From positions 21,252,697 to 21,316,696 of the forward strand of contig NC_134509.1 of assembly GCF_027942865.1 (NCBI RefSeq): 64,000 bases of DNA, in the 5' to 3' direction. Source of the DNA: Odontesthes bonariensis. Taxonomy: Eukaryota > Chordata > Actinopteri > Atheriniformes > Atherinopsidae. A program made the translations under genes and the position numbers. Below the pieces are notes generated by a model that saw only the letters and a list, made by a program, of their open reading frames with translations, made no database searches and was not told the origin of the DNA. This document shows positions 13,031 to 26,000 of the stretch, piece by piece. Position 1 is the first letter of the stretch. The number at the start of each line of letters is the position of its first letter.

Positions 13031-15525
13031 GGTTTTGTTTTTTGTTCACTTTTTCATACATTAATATCACAGCTAATTAGATTATAAAGAAGCATTTCAC
13101 ACAGGCTGCAGCAGATGTTATGAACTGCAGTTAGTGTAATTTAATGTTTTATTTCATCCAGGTTTGTGCTCTTTTATCACGTCTGATATATTAATGTTAA
13201 ACTCTGTCAGTGGCTGTTTTCAGAGGATAACTCCTGCAGACTTTCTGCCCTCAGTCGGTCATGTGGTGTCTTTTTATTTAGACTTTTCTCCAGCAACATT
13301 TACCCATCGTCCTCAGCTGAACTTTCAAGGTTTTTAACCAACATTCAACTGGAAGTTTTAATGAAAGTGTTTTATTTGGGTTTCTTATATTGATGAGCTT
13401 TATGTTCTTTTAGTGCTTTTAAAAACTTCCATGCTAAGTATCTTTTCTCTTAATACTCGCCTTTCCCAGCTCAGGAGTGTTATTTTTGTACAGTATAATG
13501 TGTTAATGCATATATTGCACATATGTTGAGCTGGTGGAGTTTTTCACCACTGAATCTACAGAATTAAAACATTTAGCATTACCCCAAATTGCAGATGGCT
13601 AAAATTCAGCTTCGTCTTTTTTCCCATGTGCCAAGCATCTTTTGAGGGTCCCATTTTTGAGCACTTGTTTCCACCACAGGAATCGGGCTCTGAAATAAAC
13701 ATATACACGTTATTTTCAGATTTCATCACATCCGTTACATTTTAACACCTCAGAGCAACTGGACTTCTTCTCGGTTGTTTAAGACATTTAACCTCTCATT
13801 TGGAAAAGTTTCTTCAGGGTCTGACCAAAACCTGCTCATCGTCACAGGTGAGGATGACTTAAACCCCCCCAACATTGGTCAGGTGGCTCAGTGACACACG
13901 TGACCTCAATGAAGCCGCTCTGCTCCCTACAAGCGAATAACTCCCCACCAGCTAGTTTGGAGCAGAAAAAGCCTTTCGGGTGAGAGATGAAATGTCTTCA
14001 AGAACCAAGAAGAAGCTCTCTGGAGCACCATGACCTGGATGACTGAGAATCGACAGCGTTAACAACCACAGGACAACCACGCTGGAAGTTTCGACCCTGC
14101 AGGTTTGTAGCAGCAGTGAGTCACTCGATCACATAAAAAGAGTAGCTACCTTATTTTCTTTTTTTTTGTACAATCAGCTGATCAATCAGAGCTGGTCGAG
14201 GCAGACGGCCGCCCTTCCTGGTCCTGGTTCTGGTTCTGATGGAGGTTTCTTCCTGTTAAAAGGGAGTTTTTTTTCTTTCCACCGTCGCCTCGTGCACACT
14301 CAGGACCCCCAGTGCTGTTGGATCAAACAGATTTTGGTTACCTCAGCGAGGTAACTTTTTTTTTAAATTGGCTTTATACGGATTGGACTGATTTGGAATT
14401 GAATTAAATTGATTTGATTGTGATCGTATTACAATGAATTGCATTGTGGCATTTGTTGTGATTTGGCGCTTCATAAATAAAAACTGAGACCAAAGTTATC
14501 TCAGGCCTGGGAATGTGCACAACTAAAGCAAATACTTCAAAATGAGTCCGAAGCACACAGTTATAATGTTCCAATCCCCTCGAGTGTTGCTGTGTTGGGT
14601 CTAAAAGTTAACCCAGCTGGAACACAGTTCACTCAAGACAACCCCAGTGATCAACAAAACACACAGTGCACAAGATTGTATTTTTACTTGCAAGGGGAGC
14701 CGGACGGAGTGACAGAACTTACTCCTTCACTCGTGCTCAAAACTACTCCATCCGACTTTCCCCGTGTAGTTCTTTTTATCACACAGCTTAGTTACAATCA
14801 GCATACATAAAACAATCTTGTGAGCAAGATGCAACAAATGTTTCACTGGGACATCTAGTTCCTCACGTGTTGAGTCGTTGTACATTCTCCTACATGGGAA
14901 GACCAGAGCACCCTGTTTCTCACAGTTCCCTTTAATTACTTTGTATCACACTAACCAAAGTTCACACACTGTCTGTCTATAAAATGTTGTTTACTCAAAA
15001 TGAAAATCGATATACATTTTTCCAACATGCTGTAATACTACGACTGTGTAACTGCATGATGTAGACTCTTTAATCCACCGGGTCATCTGTTCAGCAGTAA
15101 TAAGAATAAGAAATGACCATCACCCACCTTGTCTCATATTGTGATTTATTACATAAGCATGAAGCAGCAGCCTTTCTTGACTGTTTATGTCAGTGTTGAC
15201 TGTCAACAACCCACCATGGACTTTCCCCCCCTTCCTGTCCCCGCCGTTGGCAGCCACACACCCCAGCAGTGAACAGCCTCCATCCTGCTTGGTGTTTACC
15301 AGAAGCTTGGAGTCTCTTCCCTCCCCTCAGCTGAAGGGATGTCACCGCTATCTTTAAGAGGTCAGCATCTGGGTATGAGGTGGTGACACGGAGCCAGAGG
15401 TTACTGGCTGTCATGTCTGGAGATGTGAGCTGTCTTAGAGGCTTGTGACCTATTAGTGGGAGGGCTCCGGGCAGGGTGGCTACTCATCTTCCAAACTTCG
15501 CCACTGGATCCGTGAGGTGTCATGA
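13031..15525. other. Intergenic region between p4hb and ppp1r27
   Basis: I see no gene here. The stretch is AT-rich and contains the LINE-tail fragment listed separately. Several short frames have no splice context or recognisable motif. Confidence 0.6.
14190..14490 (+). mobile_element. Decayed LINE-type 3' tail (teleost L2/Rex-like family)
   Basis: The block containing GGAGGTTTCTTCCTGTTAAA near 14240 and the end TGTGATTTGGCGCTTCATAA near 14456 is a signature I recognise from common teleost non-LTR retroelement 3' ends. No coding part is preserved. The exact family is uncertain. Confidence 0.55.
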
Positions 15526-15555
15526 CCAAAAATAGCTTGAAGTAGAGTATAAGAG
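15526..15555 (+). promoter_or_regulatory. ppp1r27: ppp1r27 core promoter: CArG-like/MEF2-like box and TATA box
   Basis: CCAAAAATAG at 15526-15535 is one base from a CC(A/T)6GG CArG box and also resembles a MEF2 site. TATAAGAG follows at 15548-15555, about 160 bp before the start codon. A CAGCTG E-box lies near 15328. Such an arrangement fits the skeletal-muscle expression reported for PPP1R27 in mammals, but its use here is inference. Confidence 0.5.
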
Positions 15556-15712
15556 AACCGCCGGGAGGCAGGGCTTTTCAGAGGAGCAGACCCACCGTTG
15601 ATACAAGCAAGACAGCCACGCTGAGAAGAACTGACCGATCCTTTCATCGGGACTTGAAGGAAGTCTAACCCAGAGAGCTGCTGGATTTGAACATCTACAA
15701 CTAGACTCCAGG

Positions 15713-16664
15713 ATGAAGTACTATGAATGTCCCGTGTCCCAGACCAGGGGAGTCAAAGTCTACACCCAGAGCTGCGACGTGCCTGTCACCTGCAGGAGCG
15801 CTGCGTCTATGAAGCCAATCCGGAGCGTCCACTTCCCCAATGACATCGTTTTCCAGGACTACGTGCGCCACGGCGAGCTGGAGAGGATCGGACGTTTCAT
15901 CCGAGCCCAAAGAGTCACCCTCGATACCATCTACCACTCTGGTGAGGAGCAGTAGCAGCCCCGGAGCCTCGGTCATGCAGTTTGAAATATTACCTGTCAA
16001 ACATTAAATACTGACCCGCCTATCTAAACCTCTCTGTGCAGGCATGGCAGCCATCCACGAGGCCGTCCTGTCCGGGAACCTGGAGTGCGTAAAGCTGCTG
16101 TTGCACTATGGAGCAGACATCCACCAGAGAGATGAAGAGGGGTGGACCCCCCTGCATATGGCCTGCAGTGACGGCTTCCCTCACATTGCACGGTGAGCAT
16201 CCAGCTCTTTGCCCTCAGTTTAAAGTGAGAGTGCGTAAAGTTACATATTCCCACCTTAAAGCTTCCATCCGAGGTTAACGAATGTTTACCTGCTGATTAC
16301 GGTTTAACTAAAATGCAACAAAGTAAAGCAGCAGATGTGGCCCGTTTATGATGTAAGCTCATTCCAGCTGACTGCGGCTCCTTCAGCCCAGACATCAGAG
16401 AAGCGGAATGATCTGCTGCATTCTTGCACCTCATTAACCTCCGTGTCACTGGAGCATAGCAGCCGGGCATTCTGCCACCGTGCAGCCAGTCGGCACAAAG
16501 TGTGCTCGGACTAAGCAGCGGTGTATTGTGTTTCCTTCAGATACCTCCTCTCGCTGGGAGCCGACCCCGAGCTGGAGAACGACTGCGGGGAGAAGCCGGC
16601 CGACCTCATCGAGCCGGAGAACAGGGAGCTGCTGGTGCTCTTCGGGCTGGCAGTCAATGACTGA
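15713..16664 (+). CDS. ppp1r27: Protein phosphatase 1 regulatory subunit 27
   Basis: Exons 15713-15941, 16042-16192 and 16541-16664 give 504 nt, or 167 residues, slightly longer than human PPP1R27 (about 154). Residues 37-41 read RSVHF, an RVxF-type docking motif for the PP1 catalytic subunit. They are followed by PNDIVFQDYVRHGEL and two ankyrin repeats (GMAAIHEAVLSGNLECVKLL, then GWTPLHMACSDGFPHIARYL). The C-terminal segment ADLIEPENRELLVLFG also matches the family. By family knowledge the protein (also called DYSFIP1 or toonin) binds and inhibits PP1 and interacts with dysferlin in muscle. Splice sites are all GT-AG and phases agree. It lies head-to-tail downstream of p4hb and converges with anapc11. 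Confidence 0.94.
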
Positions 16665-17080
16665 AAACACCGGACTTCCGGAGCTTCACACAAGTCTGAA
16701 AGCTGCTGAAGTCGTCTGACTGCGCCGCAGTCCTGGCCAGGGAAGGACGCATCAGTCCGGCATCCTGAATTTGTGAGCTGCCACAGCTCTGGAGGTGCAG
16801 GACTGGATGAGAGGTGCAAGGAGGGCTGCAGAGCCCTCTGAGTGCAGTGAATGTTTGCTGGTTGGAGCCTCCCTCTGATCTCCAGCAGCACTTATCTGCT
16901 GGACCCTGCCAAAAGGATCAGATCTTTTGACAATTTATATATATTTTTTTATTCGGCAGGGTATCTGAATGATGAGAAATTAAGCTGTTGTTGCTCAGTT
17001 TATTTGTACCTCTGGCAGCGCTTCCACTTTGAGTTGTTTGTATGACTTTTTATACTGCTGTAAATAAAGAAAATAAAGGT
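16665..17080 (+). terminator. ppp1r27: ppp1r27 3' UTR and polyadenylation signals
   Basis: AATAAA at 17063-17068 and again at 17072-17077 lie about 400 bp after the TGA. No other gene is visible in the stretch. Confidence 0.7.
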
Positions 17081-17803
17081 CTCTTATTCGGTCCATTTGA
17101 ACATTTGAATTGCTCCCCTAAGCCCTACACACTCTATGTAAACACACTTCAGAGAAGAAGAAAGGTTAACCAGCTTAAAGAGAAAATCTTTGGGAACATA
17201 ATCATCCTGAAACCTGCTCAACAGGTGGAAGTTTAGCTTAAAATGTTTTCTGTGGAACACTTGTTATTCAACAATATTACAAAACTTAAAGGTTCTCCAA
17301 CTGACCGAGATGTTTTGTAGCAGAAATTGTGAAAAATGAGGTAGATTAAATCATATCAAAATTGACTGAAAGGAGTTTCTGTTGTGTGAAATAGCTCCTG
17401 TGACCCGTCTTCAGCAGCAGAGGAAGCCATTTTAAATCAAAATCTGGATAAAAAAACTAAATGAGTTCTATGGCCGCCGTGTGTCAGAATACTGGAAAAA
17501 AAATGTGTTGGTAGAATCTCACGTTGAAGCTTTCAATCTGACATCAACCACCCATTGACTCCTCAGGGTTGGTCCTGGAGTCATCGTGTTTTCTAAACTC
17601 ATTCAACAGAATTAAAGACAGAATCCGTGAGCTGAGCACTGAAAAGGAGCAGCCATGAAGAACGCGTGACTCATTTCCATTTAATCACAAATTAAATCAA
17701 CAGAACAAACTGAAAACTGAGCTCCGCGTCACACAGATAGTACAAAACTCTGCTATTTACAGCCGGTATGAAAACGAGGCCTCTGCGACGGCCAACAGCA
17801 GCT
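17081..17803. other. Gap between convergent ppp1r27 and anapc11
   Basis: No coding exon is visible. On the minus strand ATTAAA (plus-strand TTTAAT at 17680-17685) is a possible variant polyadenylation signal for anapc11, about 120 bp after its stop. Confidence 0.5.
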
Positions 17804-19901
17804 TCACTCTTTGAACTTCCACTCCTGGCGGCACATGGGGCACTGCTGCTGGACCTGCTGCGAGTTCAGCCACTTCAGGATGCAGTGCATGTGGAAGCAG
17901 TGGGAGCACTGGCCCCAGACCAGCGGGCAGTCGTCTCCAGGAACTTTACCTGCAATACAAGATTTGTATTACAAATTACATTCGAGAGTTTACTGAAATA
18001 AGAGAAAACTGTGTTGATGATGATGTGGTTAAAGCTGTTTATTCTGTGTGTAATTACCTGGTTTTACACTTTGCTAAGAGAAGTGCACTTTGTATCAACC
18101 ATCACTACTTTATTAATAAATAACCGGTTGGCTCAATATATTGTCTTTAACTGTACAAACTCGCTCTGAATGACATGTTTTAACTCACTTTTCTGAAAGT
18201 CTTAACACTAAACAGACCAGCAAAGAGCTCCCACTGAGCACGGAGGCCGTAGCTGGTTTAGTCGACCAACAGTTCCTATAATTATTATTATTAAGAGCCA
18301 TGGGCCGCTTCTCAATTTTAAGGTTTAACAAAAAATAAAATACAGGTAAATACATCCTCAGATGAACAATATCTTGACATATAACACTTCGTCATTATCT
18401 TTTGCAGAAAAACTAAGTGAACCCCTGATCCAGCAGCTTGTAGCAGCAGCTTCAGCAGCAGTGAGTTGAAGTAATGGTTTCCTGTGTGATGTTATCAGTC
18501 TCTCTCATGGTGGTGGAGGAATCTTGGCCCACTCTTCTTTCCAGCGTTGCTTCAGCTCATTGAGGTTTGCAGCATTGGTTTCTGCACAGCTCTCTGAAGG
18601 TCCCACCACAGCATCTCAGTCAGGCTGAGGTCTGGACTTTGACTGGACCATTGCAACACCTTGATTCTTTTCTTCTTCACACATTCTGCTGTAGATCTGC
18701 TGCTGTGTTTGGGATCTTTGTCCTGTTGATGAGCCAGTTTCAGCCCAGCTTTAGCTGTCGGACAGATGGCCTCACATCTGACTCTAGAACACTTTGGTAT
18801 CCAGAGGAGTTCATGGTGGACTCAATGACTGCAAGGTGCCCAGGTCCTGTGGCTGCAGAACAAGCCCAGATCATCAGCCCTCCACCACCGTGCTTGACAG
18901 CTGGTATGAGGTGTTTGTGCTGATATGCTGTGTTTGGTTTCCTCCAAACGTGCTGCTGTGCATTATGAGCAAACATCTCCACTTTGGTCTGGTCTGTCCA
19001 AAGGACATTGTTCCAGAAGTCTTGTGGTTTGTTCAGATGCAGCTTTGCAAACCTAAGCTGTGCTGCCATGTTCTTTTTAGAGAGAAGAGGCTTTCTCCTG
19101 CAGCCCTTCCAAACAAGCCATACTTGTTCAGCCTTTTTCTAACTGTGCTGTCATGAACTTTAACCTTTAACATGCTAACTGAGGCCTGTAGAGTCTGAGA
19201 TGTAGCTCTTGGGTTTTTGACCTTGGGGTGACCTTGCTGGGACGTCCACTCCTGGGAAGATTGACAGCTGTCCTGAATGTTTTCCACTTGTGAATAATAT
19301 TTCTCTATGTAGAATGATGGACTCCAAATGGTTTGGAAATTACCTTATAACCCTTCCCAGATTGATGGGCAGCAACAACTGCTTCTCTAAGATCATTGCT
19401 GATGTCTTTCCTCCTTGGCATTGTGTTAACACACGCCTGAATGCTGCAGAGCAGCAAACTGACAGATCTTCTGCTTTTATAGAGGTGCTCACACTTACTG
19501 ATGATCAATTAATCAGTGCATTGATTAGCAGCCCCTGGCTGCTACTTACTTTCTTACTTCTTATGGAAGTAGTGATGACGTTTAAGAGAAATAGGAATTT
19601 TCCAGGACACAGGCTTTTTATTTGATTACTGTTTCCTTTGTTTGTATTGTTGTGTGCATCAAGTGTCGTTGTTGGTACTTCTATTTAAATGTGGCACATA
19701 TATATTAATCTATACGAGCATCAAAAAGTATCAGGCACGATAAACACATGAATGTGAAACAAAAGCCCAAACAGCCCAGCTTCGTTACTCACACTCAGGA
19801 CAGCAGCCGTTAAACGACATCCTGCATATCCCGCAGCTTTCATCGTTGGCAACCCACAACCAGGAGGCCACTCCATTCCACTGCCTGATCTTCACCTTCA
19901 T
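17804..19901 (-). CDS. anapc11: Anaphase-promoting complex subunit 11 (RING-H2)
   Basis: Two coding exons, 19793-19901 and 17804-17949 on the minus strand, give 84 residues, the same length as human ANAPC11. The start MKVKIRQWNGVASWLWVAND and the end CPMCRQEWKFKE are close to the human protein. The zinc ligands of the RING-H2 finger are all present: CGIC, then CCPECK, then CSHCFHMHC and CPMC. By family knowledge it is the catalytic RING subunit that, with APC2, recruits the E2 enzyme to ubiquitinate cyclins and securin. The intron of about 1.84 kb holds a decayed Tc1 transposon. The junction splits one zinc-binding Cys codon (T|GT). Confidence 0.96.
18410..19625 (-). mobile_element. Decayed Tc1-like transposon in the anapc11 intron
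   Basis: Minus-strand frames carry successive parts of a Tc1/mariner transposase. The N-terminal helix-turn-helix region starts MPRRKDISNDLREAVVAAHQ (19395-19508). The middle has DSTVRKRLNKYGLFGRAAGE (about 19090-19160). The catalytic core has FWNNVLWTDQTKVEMFAHNA (about 18950-19010) and VKHGGGGLMIWACSA (about 18880). A C-terminal remnant (plus strand near 18520-18590) encodes the WKEEWAKIPP-type end. The frame changes several times, so it is not functional. Terminal repeats could not be fixed and the ends are approximate. Confidence 0.85.
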
Positions 19902-20695
19902 CTTTGGGGTCTGACAGGAGCAGAAAACATTCACCAACACGCCTCTCGAACCTCAGCAGCTAGCATGGAAGCTAATGTTGAGCTGATGCAGGATGTTCAC
20001 CGCAGTTCACGTAACAACAAAAAAGGCGTATGACGTCTCCTTCAGATATCCAACACCTGACAAGTTAAACAATCTCTCTACAAAGAAACCAAGTCATTTT
20101 AGGGCTAGTTTGACGCAGATTAACAACGTCCTATATAGATATCTATGAGCCCGGGTAACAATTTTCTTCTTCTTGTGCTCAAATTCGAGCACGTTCATAC
20201 GAAACATTGCCCCCTACAGTCACGGGGTGGTAAAATTGGTGAAGCCGTTAGAAAAAAAGCCTAAAAACCTTTAAAGATTAAATAGAATAATAATGTAAAA
20301 AAAAAAACATCAGCCACAACAACATATCCTACTAACCATAATATATTCTAAAGTCGTTAAGCCGTATTTGAAAAACTGCCAGACCTGTAGATTTAATAAT
20401 CACATTGTTCAGTCTCCGTCCAGGAGGTGGCGGTAGTTGAAATTACCTCTTCCTGATGGGTTTAGGTAGGAAGCCAAATCACCCGGGTACAGTCACGGTT
20501 TGGCTTCAGATACACGTTAACTGCCGCGGACAGTTTGCCTTTGGAAGTACAAGGATCGTTTGTCACAGTTTGAGCGTTTTGAGTGGTTTGATTACATTGC
20601 AGGTGTCCCTCCACTTTAAGAAAGTGGGCCGTCCAGCGGAAAAGGTCATTTAATGGCAGGGTGACCATCGTTCTGTGTCGTTTTGCTAAGTAAGT
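19902..20695. promoter_or_regulatory. Putative shared promoter region between anapc11 (-) and the ZNF318-like gene (+)
   Basis: The two flanking genes are transcribed away from this segment. A strong splice donor GTAAGT at 20690-20695 on the plus strand could end a non-coding first exon of the ZNF318-like gene, whose coding exon begins at a splice acceptor (22993/22994). A near-match to the CTCF core (CCAGGAGGTGGCGG, one mismatch) lies near 20421. Transcription starts are inference. Confidence 0.35.
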
Positions 20696-22993
20696 AGCAC
20701 ATAAACAGCACTTTAGCTAATCTAAATGAGCACTGCGTAATGTGAGGTCGCACAATTAAATCGTTAGTGAATGAAAATAATCTCCCGTCGGTGATATGTA
20801 ATGATATTTCTTTTATTTGTAGTTCTTGTTAAAGCTAACCAGACGGACATTGCCAGCTACTTTGCAGTTGGCCTGCTAGCAAACAGCTCGTAGAGCAAAG
20901 CAGCTAACGGTAGCATCAGCTACGTCAAAGAAGACCAAAGCCATCACCTACTTCTTTGTTAAAGGTCTGTTTAAAACGTCTACAGCGGGTTATTTTACTG
21001 CCAAGAAGAGTTTGGTAAAAACTGTTGGTGTTTCTGTATTATGTGAAGACTTAAAACTCGTTTTAAGACACAGTTTGAGGCTCTTGTTATACATACAGGT
21101 GACCAATACTGTTGTGTTTTACTCCATATTTGGAGAGAGTGCTTTTAGTGCGTATTTGCTTTTATAATCAATCATTTACTGACTTCTTTCTGTAATCCTC
21201 TCTCATGCAAATCCTCTCATCTCTGTTCACTGCACTTTGGTTGAGTCGGAACTTATTTCTAAGGCCAACAAAACATAACTTATGATGTTCTCCAATTAAA
21301 AATCATCTGTCCCCATTTCAGGGATCTGATATGTTAATATCTATGATACAAATTCCTAAATTCTACTGATGAACGACTGACATTCAGAGTCAAATCTTGG
21401 TTTTAGTCTTTCCATAAAGAGATTTAATTCTGCCACATTTATGTTTAAACTCAGTTGTCATGTGCACGCCTCTTTGCAGTGCCTACACATCCTGGATACA
21501 GTCTGTCATGGTGCACTGAGGTTGGTGCAAACAAAGTATATGGACAAATAGCTTAAATGTTGCACTATGTTCCTTCTCCATATCCCTCTTCTGCCTTATG
21601 GTAAAGCCAGTAAAGTTCATATATAATCTAAGAAAGGCAGCCACATCTCTAGTGCCATAAGGTGGAATTGAGGAGGACTCATATTTCCAAGTTGTGGCTA
21701 TACATTTCCTGGTAACACGTGAGGAAATTAGTTGATTTTAGTAAAGTTTCCCACTAAGAAAAGTTCTGGGTTTAAAGGAAATTATAAATATCTAAAGGTG
21801 GTCACGTTTGTACTTAACCAGGTACAGTGAATGAAAGAGCCCAGCTCAAGAATGCATTTCCCACAAAGCAGGTTTAGATTTATCTGATATCTGTGGAGTG
21901 AGATATAATCGATGGAGGAAATTCTAATGAACTGATCTGTGCACCAACAGTTTGAGATAAACTATGTTTTACATAAGCCTGTTCCTCAAATGTTATGTTG
22001 AAATCTGATTTCTATGCCTCTGGATCTTTGGAAATCTTACTTTGGGCAAACGGTTAACAATGCATTTCCTTAAGTTATTGTTCCACTTCAGCTGGTGCAG
22101 GTTAGCTCATTCCAGAGTGGATCATAACTGACTATAACAGAAAAGGGTCTCACAGAATGAGTCCTATGTCCTCTTTCTTTGTGTAAAACACATAAAGGGT
22201 CCACTTTAGTAACAGTTCTCCCCAAGTTGGTTCCCCTTTCAAGTTATTAGTTCATCTTGTCTCTGAGGAGTTTTTGACCAACTTTTCAACCAAAACTCAT
22301 TTTTTAACCACATTTTAAAATTAAAAACTTGTTCGATATAGAACTATAATTTTGTTTATACGTGAATCCAGAAGACAGAGAGAAGCATCTAATCCAAAAA
22401 AGTCAGATTCAGTGAAATAGGCAGTGAACAAACTCTTACTCACCTCTGTATGTTTACCTCTGGCTTCTGCTACCGTCTTACCGACGGCTTCTAAACTTGT
22501 TTGGTCGATGCGTCACTTCGAGTTTTCCAAGGACTTTGAAGAAAATGGATGAGAAAGTACTTCATTGAAGCTAACATCGCAGTGCTTCTTCCTCCCCTCC
22601 GAATAGTACAAGCAGCACATCACTTTACGTCCACGGTCACAGGCCAAAGTCTGTAATACTTAGACTTAGACAAATTCAGCCCGAATAAGCAGCAAAGGAG
22701 GGGGGCGTGCCACAGCGCCCGTCACTAAATTAGCTGATTTAGAGGGGTTGGGAAGGATTTAGCCCATTTTTACCAGCCGTCCCTGGTTTCAGTTGACGTG
22801 TATTTTATTGTAACCGTCACTGATCCGAGCCGCCCCCTTTCTCCTTCTGGACATTCTTCAAACTGAGATGTTAAATCTTATTTCTTTGTTTGAAAAATGT
22901 TTAAAACACAGGATTGATTCAATCAATTCTCTTCAGCATGTCTATTGGTCAAGTCTGAAAATAGATTTCACAACTGATTCTCTTCTTTTTCAG
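20696..22993 (+). other. Probable 5' UTR intron of the ZNF318-like gene; no coding seen
   Basis: This AT-rich stretch of about 2.3 kb lacks coding-like frames. It ends in TTCTTTTTCAG, an acceptor placed 22 bp before the ATG at 23016. I read it as a leader intron, with no recognisable mobile element inside. Confidence 0.4.
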
Positions 22994-23015
22994 CCGTTGG
23001 AGTCGCTGTGAGAGG

Positions 23016-26000
23016 ATGTACTCGAAGCAAACCGAGCACAGCCACCGGCGGCAGTACAGTGACAGAAGTTCGAGGCAGTGGGATGAATATGCCAACAGAA
23101 GGGAAGAAAGGCAGGACTCCCAGAGAGATAATCAGCGGGAGTCCTATCATACATACAGAGGAGATGGACACAGTAGCACAGAGAGGACGAGCAGAGGTAG
23201 AGAGTACAGTGACTCTCCTAAGAGGCAGTACGGTAAAGATGAGTTGAGCAGAGACTGGAGCCGGAAGAGTCCAGCAATGAGGCAGATGTCCTCGCCTGTT
23301 TGGGATGATAAAAGGAAAAGGTTTGCAGAGGATGAAGACAGCGATTATAGATACAGACAAGATGAGTCTCAGGAAAAAACATACAAGCTGTCACCAGACG
23401 CTTATTCACATGATCACAAAACCAGGGATTTTAAATACACACCACCACAAGAAGATGATTTCAGATACAGGAAAAGTTCTCCAGAGTCCAGACACAGACA
23501 TCAGCGTAAAGAGTTTGCATACGGGAAGCGACACGATGAGGCAGGCGAGAGAGGCTTTTCTGGTTCTTACAAAGATGGAGACCAACGTAAACAGAGCCAG
23601 GATTGTTCCCAGGAGAGGACACGATCACCGTATCACTCTCCAAAGGTGGGTCACCCTCACATTTTCCCCCTAAAAATAAAGTGTAAACATAAATGAGAAC
23701 TGGGATACCACAGCAGGGATTCTTAATCTGGATTTTTATTTCATGTAGACAGCACTAACCAGAGATATTTCTCGTCTTGTCGGCATTGTTTAATTTTTTT
23801 TTTATATCTATCGCATTCAGTTTTTCCCACTTTGTGTTGTTTCCCTCTCACAACACTGGAGACGTTCCAGCATTGATGATGCCAGATGATGAGTTTCAGG
23901 TGTTGTTTGGACCCTTTCTTTATGGAAGCAGCTCTTGAAGTGTGCAGCCGTACGGGGTCTTAATCTCAAATTTCGCTTTGAAATTCTCTAAGATTCTCCA
24001 TTTGGGGCCAGTCAGGACTGCAGGAGCTCCTCGGCCTTTGTAATGTGTGCAGGATTTGGTTTTATGGACGTCCCTGGAACAGATGTGTTCTTGAAGGCAG
24101 CATATGTTGCTGTAAAATCTCAGTGAGCTTTTCTGCATTAATGCTGCCATCACAGAAGTGGAAATGAGCTTTGCTCATTCGGGCCCTGATCCAACCCCAT
24201 ACCATCCCAGAGCCTGGCTGCAGGGACCGGTTGCTGACAGCAGTCTGGATGCTCCTTTTGCTCTTTGCTCCATTTCTTCCAACAAAGATCTGGAACACTG
24301 ATCGCTCTGACCACAGCACACGTTTCCACCGTGTGATGCTCCATCCCAGACGCCTCCGAGCCCAGAGAAGTGGACGCCGCCTCTGGACCAGGTTAACATC
24401 AGGCTTCTTCTCTGCACAGTAAAGTCTGTGAATGGAACTCTGGATCGTAGTGCTGGACCAAGGTTTCCCACAGTAATCCCTTGTCCATGTGCTTCTATCA
24501 GCTGTTGATGAATGAGGGTTCTTGATGCAGCGCCGTCTGAGGGGTCAGAGATCACGGGGGTCCAGCTTAGGCTTGCTCCCTTGTCCTTTACACTGAAACT
24601 CCTCCAGATTCCTGGAGGATGATATGCTGCTCTGCAGAGGGAGAAATATGCAGATCCCTTCCAGTCTTTCTCTGAGGAACGTTGTTTTAAACACATTTGT
24701 GGAGAAACTGGAGCTATTTCATGACTAATGAATTATTTCCGCATGTCAAACAGATTTATGAGCAGACTAGAGAGTGGACGGACAGCCCGACCACATCTGT
24801 ATATCATGAGGAGTTTCATCAGCACAGAGCAAGGTTTCCTGTGAATGGATCCAGTGGGCAGGTGAGAGGCTAAAAGTGTTGATATTTTGGTTGTTAAATG
24901 TTGTAAAATCAGCGAACTGATTAGTTAAATTATGTTCAAATTTGTTGTTGGATAGGATAGAAGGCATAGAGGACAATTCAAGGCTGTGGGGAAACTTCTT
25001 TTAAAGGCTGAACATGACTCAGTTTTAGACCCTGATCCACACAAAGACTGCTCCGTTGATCTTTGCCCTTCTGTGTTTCCCATCAGGCTTTTGAGAGTGA
25101 CGCCATCACACAGAGTGCTGCGGCCCCTGAGAAGACCTCATCCAAAGGGTTCCAGCGTTTTCTCGATGTTCTCAACAAGGGAGTGAATGTTGACGTTCTC
25201 ACAAAGATAGTAACTCAGAGCGCTCCGCGACTCGACCATCAGCAGGTCGCTCCAAGTTTTCAGGAGAACGCCGCAGGTCGTCCGCGGTCTCCCAGTTGTT
25301 CTGAGAGGCAGACAGACCAGCAGCAGAACAGCTGCTGGGGCGAGACTGAGGACTCCCACAGACTGGTTCCTCTCCAGTGTCATAACAGGTCCGTCAGTCC
25401 AAACAGGCGCCCGACGTCCGATGAAAACTATCCTCAAAGGGTCGATGGCGGGGAAAGCTTGTTCGACAGCGGACCCAAGTCTCCCTTGGTGGAAAAGATC
25501 CCGCTGACGCCTGAAGATGAACAACAGCACAAGCAGATGCAGGATGTTTTGCAGGCCATTGGTGTGGATTTGGGATTCGAGGAGCTCGGCCAAATGTCTC
25601 ATCGAATTCGGGAGCGTCTGTATGGGAAGAGCGACGGCGACTGTGGCCGCAAAGCAAGTGGGGAGAGACACACCAGGCAAGCGTTTAATACCAGGCATCG
25701 CAGTAGGTCGTCATCATCCAGCAGATCTAGTTTTAGCCCAGTGGCTGGTGGGTGTTACCTGAAAAAAGACTCCTGCAGTGCTCAGAGGGATGCGCCGGAG
25801 GGGGATCAAGCGCAGCCGCCTGCTGAACATGGAAACAGGATGAGCGGACGCTCTTTTCAGGACAGCGAGGAATGTAAAACTCACCCTCAGGAAAGCACTT
25901 CTGCCTCAAAAGTGTTTCCTCCTTACTCCTCATACGCTGTAACACAAGCTCCTCCTTCTCCCGTGATGCCGACCTACTCTCCCGCCAACTGTTCGCCGCT

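Noticed and set aside
18567-19156. Plus-strand frames in the anapc11 intron
   Set aside because: They are the antisense of Tc1 transposase; the recognisable protein is on the minus strand.
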